The translations under genes were made by a program, and so were the position numbers. Under the pieces are notes generated by a model that saw only the letters and a program-made list of their open reading frames with translations, was not told the DNA's origin and ran no database searches. A stretch of 64,000 nt of DNA from Cognatishimia coralii (GTDB lineage Bacteria > Pseudomonadota > Alphaproteobacteria > Rhodobacterales > Rhodobacteraceae): NCBI RefSeq assembly GCF_037478305.1, contig NZ_JBBGAZ010000011.1, forward strand, positions 40,160 through 104,159, given 5' to 3'. Shown one piece after another: positions 51,621-60,596 of the stretch. The first letter of the stretch is position 1. Each line of letters opens with the position of its first letter.

Positions 51621-52273
51621 TAAAACGGTGCCTTGGCGCGGAAACTCATGCCCTTCCCACTTTCTGGGTGGTTCAGGCGCAGCTCTTCGGAGTGCAGCAT
51701 AAGGCGCGGATGGTCTAAGGCCTCTCCAGTGGCATAGAGCGGATCTCCAAGGATCACATGGCCAAGCGCCAGCATATGGACGCGCAGCTGATGGCTGCGA
51801 CCCGTTTTAGGGGAGAGGCGCACGCGGGTTTCCCCGCCACCGACTTTCAGTACGCGCCAGTCCGTCACAGCAGGCTTACCGGTTTCATGGCAGACCTTTT
51901 GCAAAGGACGGTTCGGCCAATCCACGATCAGTGGCAGATCAACGGTTCCGGTTTTCTCGGCAATCTCACCAGACACGCGCGCGACATAGGTTTTCTTGGT
52001 GCTGCGTTTCTCAAACTGCATCGAGAGATTACGTTGTGCGTGCGCCGTCAGGGCAAAGACCATGACGCCCGAAGTGTCCCGGTCCAGACGGTGCACCAGA
52101 AGCGCATCAGGAAATGCGGCCTGCACACGAGAGATAAGACAATCCGCCAAATGTTCCCCGCGCCCCGGCACAGACAAAAGCCCCGAGGGTTTGTTGACCA
52201 CAATGATATGGCCGTCCTCATGCAGGACATCCAGCGGATCCATCGGTGGATTATAGGGCGTGATCTCTACCAT
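51620..52273 (-). CDS. RluA-family pseudouridine synthase
   Basis: A 217-residue single-domain pseudouridine synthase without an S4 domain. The catalytic aspartate is Asp64 in HRLDRDTSG, and later motifs RTGRSHQLRVHM-like KTGRSHQLRVHMLALGH and DPLYATGEA fit the RluA group (23S U746 and tRNA U32 in E. coli). The exact target is uncertain. Its 3' end touches the repeat element. The rarD-like gene is 31 bases upstream on the same strand. Confidence 0.9.
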   Translation of the reverse strand: MVEITPYNPPMDPLDVLHEDGHIIVVNKPSGLLSVPGRGEHLADCLISRVQAAFPDALLVHRLDRDTSGVMVFALTAHAQRNLSMQFEKRSTKKTYVARVSGEIAEKTGTVDLPLIVDWPNRPLQKVCHETGKPAVTDWRVLKVGGGETRVRLSPKTGRSHQLRVHMLALGHVILGDPLYATGEALDHPRLMLHSEELRLNHPESGKGMSFRAKAPF

Positions 52274-52304
52274 GCTCGCTCTCTACGCGGATGGCAGGAC
52301 GGCC

Positions 52305-53204
52305 TCAACCCTTGCGCATCTCGCGGATCATTGAGGTGGTATAGATGATCAGCGCCAACCAGATCAGAGGGAAGGCAATCATGCGGCCGGTGTCGATGGT
52401 CTCTCCAAAGACAAACACAGCGATAATAAAGATCATCGACGGCGCGATGTATTGGAGAATGGCAATAGTGCTAAGGCGCAAGAGCTTGGCGCCATTGGCA
52501 TAGACGATCAGCGGTACCGCCGTGACAACGCCGCAACCAATCAGCAACCAGGTATTGCTGACGTCAGTCAGAAAATACCCCTGACCCGTTGAATATAGAT
52601 AAGCGACATAGGGGATCGCCGGGATTGAGAGGATCAGAACCTCGAGCATGAACCCTTGGTTTGGGCCAATCGGCAGGGATTTTTTGCAATAGGCGTAAAA
52701 TCCCCAGGTCAGCATCAAGCTGATCGGGATCCAAGGCGGGCGCGAGGCGGTCACGAACAGCACCAGAACGGCAAGGCCAGCAAGTCCGATGGCCACACTT
52801 TGCGCGCGCGTTGGGCGTTCTCGCAGCAAGATCGCGCCCAAAAGCACCGAGAACAGTGGATTGATGTAATACCCAAGCGCTGAATCCACTGCGCGATCGG
52901 TGGCAATCGAATAGACATAAATCGCCCAGTTCACCGAAATCAGCGCCGCCGTCAGCGCACCAAGCGCCAAGGTTTTCGGCGACGTCAGAGCCTCAAGCAG
53001 AGCATCGGTGCGGCGCAGGATCACCAGCAATAGACCGGCAATTGGTACGGACCAGATGATCCGATGGGCGACGACTTCGACCGCCGGAATATGCGCCACA
53101 AGCTTCATGTAGAGCGGCAGAAACCCCCACATGAAATAGGCCGAAACCGCAAAACCCAGACCTTGCGGGGTGTCTTTGTTCGTGACTGTCGCGTTTTGAG
53201 CCAT
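52305..53204 (-). CDS. rarD: EamA/RarD-type membrane transporter
   Basis: A 299-residue drug/metabolite transporter superfamily protein with ten membrane helices in two EamA repeats. The opening GLGFAVSAYFMWGFLPLYMK and the piece ALTAALISVNWAIYVYSIAT (20) are typical of the RarD subgroup, whose substrate is not established. The start at 53204 (MAQNATVTNK) has GGAGGAG seven bases upstream; the frame to 53345 overlaps the divergent gene and is not supported. Confidence 0.9.
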   Translation of the reverse strand: MAQNATVTNKDTPQGLGFAVSAYFMWGFLPLYMKLVAHIPAVEVVAHRIIWSVPIAGLLLVILRRTDALLEALTSPKTLALGALTAALISVNWAIYVYSIATDRAVDSALGYYINPLFSVLLGAILLRERPTRAQSVAIGLAGLAVLVLFVTASRPPWIPISLMLTWGFYAYCKKSLPIGPNQGFMLEVLILSIPAIPYVAYLYSTGQGYFLTDVSNTWLLIGCGVVTAVPLIVYANGAKLLRLSTIAILQYIAPSMIFIIAVFVFGETIDTGRMIAFPLIWLALIIYTTSMIREMRKG

Positions 53205-53337
53205 GTCGCTCCTCCGGCGGGTATTAGCGCAGGTCTGGGCGGTTATGGAAAGCGCTCGGTTGATGAATTTTTGTGATCCCCGCGACGGAATTTCGTGATG
53301 GGTCCGTATCACTCCTGAGCAGACCAAGGAGGACATC

Positions 53338-53652
53338 ATGCGCACTCTCGTTTACGCCGTTATCTTCGTCGCCGGAGGCCTCAGCCTCGCCAGTGCGGCC
53401 ATTCCGAATGCCGAACGCGGAAATCGGCCGACCGATTTGATCGCGGCCGATCTCAATATTTCTGAGGAGGTCTTTGTGCAGTGTTTTGCCGACGTGCAGC
53501 CCGCCAAAGACAAGAACCCCAGCGGGCAAAGGCAGCGCATGAACAAAGCCGTGCTGCTGCCCTGCCTACAGGTGGAAAATCCCGAGATTACCAACCAGAT
53601 GCTGGATCAGGTCATGGATCGCTACCGCCCTGAAGGGCCAATGAAGCACTAG
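53338..53652 (+). CDS. Small secreted protein of unknown function
   Basis: A 104-residue protein with a signal peptide (LVYAVIFVAGGLSLASA). The mature 85 residues are soluble and contain only two cysteines (VQCFADV and LPCLQVE), which may form a disulfide in the periplasm. I do not recognise the family. AAGGAGG lies seven bases before the ATG. It is divergent from rarD and convergent with the DAO-GcvT gene, overlapping it by four bases at the stops. Confidence 0.7.
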   Translation: MRTLVYAVIFVAGGLSLASAAIPNAERGNRPTDLIAADLNISEEVFVQCFADVQPAKDKNPSGQRQRMNKAVLLPCLQVENPEITNQMLDQVMDRYRPEGPMKH

Positions 53653-56102
53653 ACCTTGACGCGCTCGGATTTTGGGTCGTACATGGGCTTCAGCGACGCC
53701 TCAGCGCGCACTTTTGTGCCCATGACGTCGATCTCATAGGTCGAGGCCAGAACATCCGCAGCTTTCTCGCCTTCGCACGGCACATAGCCCATACCGATCG
53801 CGCCACCCAGCGTGTGGCCATAATTGCCAGAGCTGACATAGCCCACATATTCGCCGTCACGGATGATGGGTTCATTGTGGAAGAGTAGCGGCTCTGGATC
53901 GGTTAGTTTGAACTGCAACAGACGTGCCTTGGGACCGAATTCCTTGCGATGCACGACAGCTTCGCGCCCGATGAAATCGCTGCCTTTGTCGACCTTGACC
54001 GCAAAGCCCAGCCCGGCATCGACCACGTGATCTTCACAGGTGATGTCGTGGCCAAAGTGGCGGAAGCCCTTCTCGATCCGGCAGCTGTCCATCATATGCA
54101 TACCGCAAAGTTTGAGGCCCATGTCTTGGCCCGCCTCAAAGAGCGTCTCAAAGACATGGCCTGCCTGATCAGCGCTCGCATAGATCTCCCAGCCGAGCTC
54201 GCCGACATAAGTTACCCGGTGCGCACGAGCGAGGCCCATGCCGATCTCGATCTCTTGGGCGGTGCCAAATGGGTTAACCGCGTTGGAAAAGTCATTGGGC
54301 GAGACTTTTTCAAGCAGCTTGCGGGCGTTTGGCCCCATGACAGCCAGAACGCCTTCGCCTGCGGTGACGTCGGTTAGCACGACGTTGAAATCACCCTTGT
54401 GGCGCATCATCCAGGTTTGATCTGCCAGACGTGTGGCCGCTGGGGTCACGACGATATAGGCGGTCTCCGACAGGCGGGTGACAGTGACGTCGGCCTCAAT
54501 GCCGCCTGTGTGGTTCAGGAACTGCGTGTAGACGATCTTGCCCACCGGCACGTCATAATCGCCGCCGCCAATGTAGTTCATGAAGGCCATGGCATCGGGT
54601 CCTTCGACGCGGATTTTGCCGAAACTAGACATATCATACATGCCGACATTCTCGCGTACGGCGCGGTGCTCGGCGGCGGAGTTTTCAAACCAGTTCTGGC
54701 GTTTCCAGCTGTATTGATATTCGCGTTCTTGGCCCGGATTTGCGAACCAATTAGCGCGCTCCCAGCCGGCGAGTTCTCCCATCACAGCGCCATTGGCCAT
54801 CAGGTGATGGTGGAAGGGCGTGCGCCGCACGCCGCGTGCGGTTTCTTTCTGGCGATAGGGGAAGTGGTCGGCATAAAGCAGGCCCAGCGTCTCTTTGGAG
54901 CGTTCAAAGAGATATTTTTTGTTGCCTTGGAACGGCTGCATCCGGCTGATGTCGACATCGCCCAGGTCAAAGGGTTTCGCGCCAGTGTCCATCCATTCCG
55001 CCAGCGCCATGCCAGCACCACCAGCGGATTGAATGCCGATGGAATTGAAACCTGCGGCGACCCAGACATTGTCCATCTCTGGCGCAAGGCCGAGGTGGTA
55101 TGCGTCATCCGGCGTAAAGCTCTCGGGACCGTTGAAGAAAGTGTGAATACCTGCCTCGGCCAGCATCGGCATGCGGTTGACGGCATTCTCAAGGATCGGC
55201 TCGAAGTGGTCGAAGTCTTCGGGCAGCTGGTCAAATTCAAAGCTGTCGGGAATTCCGTCCATGGCCCAGGGTTTGGCGTTGGGCTCAAAGGCACCAAGCA
55301 GCATCTTTCCCGCGTCTTCTTTGTAATACGCGCATTCATCCGGCACGCGTAAAACCGGAAGCTGAGTGAGTCCCTCGATGGCTTCGGTCACGATATAGAA
55401 GTGCTCACAGGCATGCAGCGGGACGTTGACACCTGCCTTGCGACCGACTTCATGACCCCACATGCCCGCGCAGTTCACGATCATGTCGCATTCGATATGG
55501 CCGCTGTCCTTGCCGTCGTCTGACACCCAATCAACACCCGTGACCTTACGGCCAGACTTGACGATCTCGGTTACTTTGATGCGTTCCTTGACGATGCCGC
55601 CTCGCTGACGCGCGCCTTTGGCCAGAGCGAGTGCGATATTCGCGGGATCCCCTTGCCCATCAAGCGGCAGATAGACCGCGCCTTTCACGTCTTCGAGGTT
55701 CAGATGCGGATACATCTCGGCCACGCGCTCATTGGTGATTTCTTCGACCTCAACGCCAAAAGCGCGCGCCATTGCAGCCTGACGATAGATCTCTTCCTTG
55801 CGCTCCTCAGTGAGGGCTACGGTGATCGAGCCGACCCGTTTAAAGCCCGTCGCTACACCCGTTTCTTCTTCAAGCGAACCATAGAGTTCTTGGGAATACT
55901 TCGCGAGCTTGGTCATATTTGCCGTCGCCCGCAGCTGCGCAATCAGGCCGGCCGCATGCCATGTGGTGCCTGACGTTAGCTGTTTACGTTCCAAAAGGAC
56001 CACATCATTCCACCCCTTTTTGGTCAGGTGATAGGCCACGGAACAACCGATAACGCCGCCACCGATAATGACGACACGGGCTTTGGTAGGGAGGTCAGCC
56101 AT
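53649..56102 (-). CDS. FAD-dependent DAO-GcvT protein (dimethylglycine/sarcosine dehydrogenase family), paralogue 2
   Basis: An 817-residue fusion. The N-terminal DAO domain binds FAD by VVIIGGGVIGCSVAYHL, and SGTTWHAAGL carries the histidine that is covalently bound to FAD in dimethylglycine and sarcosine dehydrogenases. The C-terminal half (about 430-817) is a GcvT/folate-binding domain with GELGWEIYA and RIEKGFRHFGHDI. Such enzymes strip N-methyl groups and pass formaldehyde to tetrahydrofolate. The paralogue at 58109-60559 has the same layout but differs widely, so the two probably act on different methylated amines. It lies last in a five-gene minus-strand cluster. Confidence 0.88.
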   Translation of the reverse strand: MADLPTKARVVIIGGGVIGCSVAYHLTKKGWNDVVLLERKQLTSGTTWHAAGLIAQLRATANMTKLAKYSQELYGSLEEETGVATGFKRVGSITVALTEERKEEIYRQAAMARAFGVEVEEITNERVAEMYPHLNLEDVKGAVYLPLDGQGDPANIALALAKGARQRGGIVKERIKVTEIVKSGRKVTGVDWVSDDGKDSGHIECDMIVNCAGMWGHEVGRKAGVNVPLHACEHFYIVTEAIEGLTQLPVLRVPDECAYYKEDAGKMLLGAFEPNAKPWAMDGIPDSFEFDQLPEDFDHFEPILENAVNRMPMLAEAGIHTFFNGPESFTPDDAYHLGLAPEMDNVWVAAGFNSIGIQSAGGAGMALAEWMDTGAKPFDLGDVDISRMQPFQGNKKYLFERSKETLGLLYADHFPYRQKETARGVRRTPFHHHLMANGAVMGELAGWERANWFANPGQEREYQYSWKRQNWFENSAAEHRAVRENVGMYDMSSFGKIRVEGPDAMAFMNYIGGGDYDVPVGKIVYTQFLNHTGGIEADVTVTRLSETAYIVVTPAATRLADQTWMMRHKGDFNVVLTDVTAGEGVLAVMGPNARKLLEKVSPNDFSNAVNPFGTAQEIEIGMGLARAHRVTYVGELGWEIYASADQAGHVFETLFEAGQDMGLKLCGMHMMDSCRIEKGFRHFGHDITCEDHVVDAGLGFAVKVDKGSDFIGREAVVHRKEFGPKARLLQFKLTDPEPLLFHNEPIIRDGEYVGYVSSGNYGHTLGGAIGMGYVPCEGEKAADVLASTYEIDVMGTKVRAEASLKPMYDPKSERVKV

Positions 56103-56126
56103 CTTAGGGTCTCCTGATTGAACTCG

Positions 56127-57149
56127 TCACGGACTAGCAGGGTTGCTGGCCGCGAAATCTTTCGTTTCCGTCAAATTTGACGTGTTTTTGCAAGTGTCGG
56201 TCTGAACTCGTTTGCGCACTTGATTGGGCGTGACGCCAAAGACCTTTTTGTAGCGGTTGGAAAATCCGCTGCCAAAGCCGCAGGCCACGCCAATATCTGT
56301 GACGCTCATGGTCGTATTGACCAAGAGATTATTGGCGCGATGCAGGCGGATTTTTCGGTAGAACGCGCTCGGTGAGGTGCCGACATGGGATTTGAATTTC
56401 CGCTCAAGCGCGCGAGGAGAGGTGCCGATATTGTCGTTGATTTCGGCAATGGACAGAGGGTCGTCGATGTGTTGGTGCATAAGAGCGATGCTTTGGTCGA
56501 GCTCAAAATCACCGGTCGCACGCGAGACGCTTTCCTGACCCGGCTGCAAAGTTCCAAAGCCACGCACAGATTCATGCAGCATGATGTTTGCGACGTTGAT
56601 TTGCACGGCTTTCCCCAAGAGATCCCCGATCAAAACCAGCATGACGTCGACAGTGGCTCCCATACCGGCACAGGTCACGATGGCTCCGTCATCAACTGCC
56701 AAAGCGTTTTCGCTTTCGAACGTGCCGTATTTCTCCCAGAAGAGATTTGCGTTTTCCCAATGGGTTGCGCGTTGAGACAGGCTGTTATCCCGTGCAATGA
56801 ACTGTGCGGCGGCCTCAGCCAGAAGATACACTTTGGCGCCGCGACTTACGTACGAGCGAATGACTGAGGACGGGGCCAAGTCGCAGCTCTCGGCATGCGC
56901 ATTGCCCAAGACGAAGAGAAAGTCGGCCGTCGGAGTCGCTGGCACCTCTTGGGTTTCCACAGAGATCTCACTCGGGTTCTTCCGCGTGCCGCCACCAATG
57001 GAGCGATGCGTCCAAGAGAAATGCTGCGTCGCTAAGGTCCGGTTGGTGATCCGCAAAATATCCGTCACGGCCGCCAGCTCTGACAGCACAAAGCCATCGC
57101 TGAGCAGGACATCAACGTGCCAGGTATCTTGCTTCATCGCCTCAGCCAT
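56127..57149 (-). CDS. GATase1-like AraC-family regulator (GlxA/GbdR type)
   Basis: A 340-residue regulator: a DJ-1/GATase1-like domain (about 1-190) followed by two AraC helix-turn-helix motifs (DDPLSIAEINDNIGTSPRAL and VTDIGVACGFGSGFSNRYKK). Proteins of this shape (GbdR, CdhR, ArgR) sense small amines such as glycine betaine or dimethylglycine. The start at 57149 has AAAAGG upstream and overlaps the methyltransferase stop by eight bases, so it is translated with the genes it probably controls. A second ATG at 57137 is possible. Confidence 0.87.
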   Translation of the reverse strand: MAEAMKQDTWHVDVLLSDGFVLSELAAVTDILRITNRTLATQHFSWTHRSIGGGTRKNPSEISVETQEVPATPTADFLFVLGNAHAESCDLAPSSVIRSYVSRGAKVYLLAEAAAQFIARDNSLSQRATHWENANLFWEKYGTFESENALAVDDGAIVTCAGMGATVDVMLVLIGDLLGKAVQINVANIMLHESVRGFGTLQPGQESVSRATGDFELDQSIALMHQHIDDPLSIAEINDNIGTSPRALERKFKSHVGTSPSAFYRKIRLHRANNLLVNTTMSVTDIGVACGFGSGFSNRYKKVFGVTPNQVRKRVQTDTCKNTSNLTETKDFAASNPASP

Positions 57150-58023
57150 GGCGGAACCTTTTGGCGACCTCAGCAATATGCGCGGGCCCCACTTCGCAGC
57201 ACCCGCCGATGATCGTCGCGCCCATCTCCGCCCAGCGTTCTGTGAAGTCGGCATAGGCCGCAGGCGTCAGATCCTGACGCGCTTGCAAAAGGTCGACCGA
57301 AGTTTGCCCTGATGCAAACTCTTTGGTGATCTTGGTAAAGCCATTGGCATAGGCGCCGGTCGGAATGCCTTTGTTTGAAATCAGAGGCAGCGCCTGACTG
57401 ACGGCTTCGGGGATCGAACAGTTGATCAAGACCGCTGCAGGATCGTATTTTTCAGCAAGTTTTAGGATGCCATCAATAGGGTCGCCATTTCGGAACTGAG
57501 TGCCGTCTTCGTCATCGACAGAGCAACAGATCCAAACCGGTTTATCGCCCTGCGTTGCGCCCTTCAAAGCACCCTCGGCCTGATCCAGTCCAGACATGGT
57601 TTCGCACATGATCATGTCGACCATCGGCGCTTGCAACACCGCGATTTCCGCATAGAGCGCTGCGGCCTCATCAATGGGCGGGGCCATATCTGCGCGATAG
57701 GACCAGCCGAGCGGACCGATAGAACCTGCAACCTTTCCCGACCCATGGGCATCCCGCGCAGCGATAGCGGCATTGCAGGCTGCATGGTGGAGCTCATGGA
57801 AACGATGATCGAGATCGTGCTTTTCGAGACGATCGTGCAATAGGGCATAGCTATTGGTGGTTGCAATATCAGCGCCAGCCGCAAAGTAATCCGCATGCAC
57901 ATCCGAAACGATCTGAGGATGATCTATCAGGATCTGGGTCCCAAACAGAGGGGTCGGCTCATCGGGCGAGCGCGAGATGAGCTCCTGGCCCATGCCTCCG
58001 TCGAGGATCGTGATATCTGACAT
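57142..58023 (-). CDS. Homocysteine S-methyltransferase family protein (BHMT/MmuM-like)
   Basis: A 293-residue zinc methyltransferase barrel. Zinc ligands are Cys202 (INCSIPE) and Cys275-Cys276 (GGCCEVGP), and the opening DGGMGQEL is the usual N-terminus. Family members move methyl from betaine, S-methylmethionine or another donor to homocysteine, giving methionine. Set between two dimethylglycine-dehydrogenase-like genes, a betaine:homocysteine methyltransferase role is likely: it would yield dimethylglycine for them. The donor is not proven by sequence; the EVGP after GGCC departs from the common GTTP wording. Confidence 0.85.
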   Translation of the reverse strand: MSDITILDGGMGQELISRSPDEPTPLFGTQILIDHPQIVSDVHADYFAAGADIATTNSYALLHDRLEKHDLDHRFHELHHAACNAAIAARDAHGSGKVAGSIGPLGWSYRADMAPPIDEAAALYAEIAVLQAPMVDMIMCETMSGLDQAEGALKGATQGDKPVWICCSVDDEDGTQFRNGDPIDGILKLAEKYDPAAVLINCSIPEAVSQALPLISNKGIPTGAYANGFTKITKEFASGQTSVDLLQARQDLTPAAYADFTERWAEMGATIIGGCCEVGPAHIAEVAKRFRHG

Positions 58024-58049
58024 GTCGGTCTCCGGTTGTGGTCCGGGAG

Positions 58050-58105
58050 GGGGCGCTGCCCCTCGGGCCTATGGCCCCCCCCCCGGGATATTTATAGCAA
58101 GAGAA
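58050..58105 (+). repeat. Dispersed intergenic repeat, full form with two hairpins
   Basis: GGGGC-GCT-GCCCC (58050-58062), hairpin GGGCC-TAT-GGCCC (58065-58077), a C-run, then GGGATATTTATAGCAAGAGA (58085-58104). It stands between the methyltransferase start and the stop of the DAO-GcvT gene, so within a presumed polycistron. Confidence 0.7.
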
Positions 58106-58108
58106 AGC

Positions 58109-60559
58109 CTAGGCCCGCAGTCGCTCGTTTGCAGGATCCCAGAGCGGTTCGTCTTTCTGCACGGTCGCTTTGTATTTTTGACCATAGATCTCGACTTCGA
58201 GCTCTGTGCCTGGCTCGGCGTGTTCAGGCTTGATCATGCCCAAAGCGATGGAAGCATTCACACGATAGCCCCATGCGCCAGAGGTGGTTTCACCGATGAT
58301 CTCGTCACCTTTCCAGATGCAGGACATGTAAGGCGCGTCTGCATCACCTGCCTCAACCACCAGCGTGACAAAGGTCTTTTTGACGCCTTGTTGCTTCTCG
58401 TTGAGGATCGCAGCTTTGCCGGGGAAGTCCTGAGGTTTGTCGAGTTTGACGAAGCGACCAAGACCGCCTTCGAGCAAGGAGTAATCGGTCGAGAGATCGC
58501 CCTTCCAAGCACGGTAGCCTTTTTCCAGACGCAGCGAGTTCAGCGCATACATGCCGAAGGGTTTTGCGCCCGCACCAATAATGGCGTCATAGATCGCCGG
58601 CATATGTTCATTCAGCGCATGAACCTCCCAGCCGAGTTCTCCGGCGAAGGAGACGCGGATGAGGTAAGCAGGCTGACCCGCGACGGTCGCCGCTTGATGG
58701 GTTAGCCAACCCGTTGTGAGGTCGGCGTCTGTTAGACCGGCCAGAACATCACGTGAAGTTGGGCCCGTGACAATCAGCGTGTCGCGGGTGGTGGTCACGT
58801 CTTCGATGCTGGTCGTCGCGGGCATCGCCGCTTTCAGGATGTCACGATCGTGCCACTGGGCCGTGGCTGCAGTGATCATAAGGAACTCGTCATCGCCCAT
58901 GCGGATGCAGGACATTTCTGTCAGGATGCGACCCCGGTCGTCAGAGATATAGACGAGGTTCATGCGGCCGACTTTCGGCAGACCACCGGTCACAAGGCCA
59001 CGAAGCGCTTCGGCGGTTCCGTCGCCTGTCACCATGAAACGTGAGAAGCCCGGCAGGTCGAGCACGCCGCAGCCGTCGCGGACCGCTTCGCATTCTTCTT
59101 TGACGCGCTGCTCCCATGGACCAGACCGGCCCCAGGTGTGGGTTGCTTCCAGCGAAGTGTCATCGCCCTCTTTGGCGTACCAATTCGCGCGCTCCCAGCC
59201 GTTGTAGACGCCCATCTGGCCGCCAGCCGCGATGACGCGGTCATGAACAGGCGAGAGTTTCTTGTCACGAGCCGCTGGCCATTCGTGGTGCGGATAGTGC
59301 ATGGCGTATTCGTTGCCGTAGACTTCCATGCCTTTTTGGTTGCAGTAGTCCTGATCGGTGTAGTCGGTGTAGCGACGTGGATCGACCGCCCACATATCCC
59401 ATTCGGTAAAGCCATCGACGATCCATTCCGCCATGACTTTGCCAGCACCGCCGCCCTGCGCGATGCCAAAGGTAAAGACGCAGGCCTCGAACGCGTTGTC
59501 TACGCCCGGCATTGGGCCGATCAGAGGCAACCCGTCGGGGGCGTATGGAATGGGTCCATTGATCACACGGCTGACGCCAGAGGTCGCCATCAGTGGCACG
59601 CGTTCCATGGCGTCGGTGACGATGTCTTCGATGCGGTCCAGATCATCGGACCAGAGCTGGAAGCTAAAGTCATCGGGCATCGGATCGCTGTCGTCCATCC
59701 ACTCGCCCTTACAGTTGGGCTCATAAGGGCCGAGGTTATAGCCGTGCTTTTCCTGACGCAGGTAGTATGACACATCAACGTCGCGCATCAGAGGCAGTTT
59801 CACGCCGCCATTGGCTTTGGACCATGCTTCGACTTCGGGGATTTCTTCCGTCAGCAGGTATTGGTGGCTCATAACCATCATTGGCACGGTACGACCGCCG
59901 TAGGGCAGGAACCACTCACCGACGCGCTGCGCATAGTACCCCGCCGCGTTCACCACATAATCGCAATCGATGTCGCCCTTCTCAGTGTGGACCGTCCAAG
60001 TCTTGTCCGCATGCTGAGTTACGCCAGACGCCGGGCAGAAGCGCACGATTTTTTGCCCCATATCCCGCGCGCCTTTCGCAAGCGCTTGGGTCAACTGAGC
60101 CGGATCGATGTCGCCATCGGTTGGGTCATAAAGCACGCCTTTGAGGTCATGGGTCTCCATGAACGGATAGCGCTCTTTTGTTTCTTCAGGCGTCCACATC
60201 TCCATCTGGATGCCTTGGTAGCGGCCCATAGAACAGGCGCGCTCAAATTCCTGCATGCGCTCGTCAGTGTGCGCCAGACGGATCGAGCCCGACTGGTGGT
60301 AGTTCATCGGGTAATCCACCTCTTCGCCCAGACGCGCGTAGAGTTCTGTGGAATAGCGCTGCATGTTCATGATCGCCCAAGAGGTGGAGAAAGTTGGAAC
60401 GTTGCCTGCCGCGTGCCAAGTCGAGCCCGCCGTGAGTTCGTTCTTTTCGATAAGAACGCAGTCGGTCCAGCCCTTCTTCGCCAGATGATACAGTGTCGAG
60501 CAGCCCACAACGCCGCCGCCAATAATCACCACGCGGGCTTTTTTGGGTAGATCTGCCAT
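58109..60559 (-). CDS. FAD-dependent DAO-GcvT protein (dimethylglycine/sarcosine dehydrogenase family), paralogue 1
   Basis: An 816-residue flavoprotein of the same layout as the 53649-56102 gene: FAD site VVIIGGGVVGCSTLYHLAKK (20), covalent-flavin histidine in AGSTWHAAGN, and a GcvT/folate domain in the C-terminal half with AGELGWEVHALNEHM and RLEKGYRAWKGDLS. After the histidine the two differ (NVPTFSTS here, LIAQLRAT there), in a region near the substrate site. It is the first enzyme gene after the XRE-cupin regulator gene on the same strand. Dimethylglycine or sarcosine is the likely substrate. Confidence 0.88.
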   Translation of the reverse strand: MADLPKKARVVIIGGGVVGCSTLYHLAKKGWTDCVLIEKNELTAGSTWHAAGNVPTFSTSWAIMNMQRYSTELYARLGEEVDYPMNYHQSGSIRLAHTDERMQEFERACSMGRYQGIQMEMWTPEETKERYPFMETHDLKGVLYDPTDGDIDPAQLTQALAKGARDMGQKIVRFCPASGVTQHADKTWTVHTEKGDIDCDYVVNAAGYYAQRVGEWFLPYGGRTVPMMVMSHQYLLTEEIPEVEAWSKANGGVKLPLMRDVDVSYYLRQEKHGYNLGPYEPNCKGEWMDDSDPMPDDFSFQLWSDDLDRIEDIVTDAMERVPLMATSGVSRVINGPIPYAPDGLPLIGPMPGVDNAFEACVFTFGIAQGGGAGKVMAEWIVDGFTEWDMWAVDPRRYTDYTDQDYCNQKGMEVYGNEYAMHYPHHEWPAARDKKLSPVHDRVIAAGGQMGVYNGWERANWYAKEGDDTSLEATHTWGRSGPWEQRVKEECEAVRDGCGVLDLPGFSRFMVTGDGTAEALRGLVTGGLPKVGRMNLVYISDDRGRILTEMSCIRMGDDEFLMITAATAQWHDRDILKAAMPATTSIEDVTTTRDTLIVTGPTSRDVLAGLTDADLTTGWLTHQAATVAGQPAYLIRVSFAGELGWEVHALNEHMPAIYDAIIGAGAKPFGMYALNSLRLEKGYRAWKGDLSTDYSLLEGGLGRFVKLDKPQDFPGKAAILNEKQQGVKKTFVTLVVEAGDADAPYMSCIWKGDEIIGETTSGAWGYRVNASIALGMIKPEHAEPGTELEVEIYGQKYKATVQKDEPLWDPANERLRA

Positions 60560-60596
60560 TTTGTTTTCCTCACCTATAACCGCCGCAGCGGAGTAC

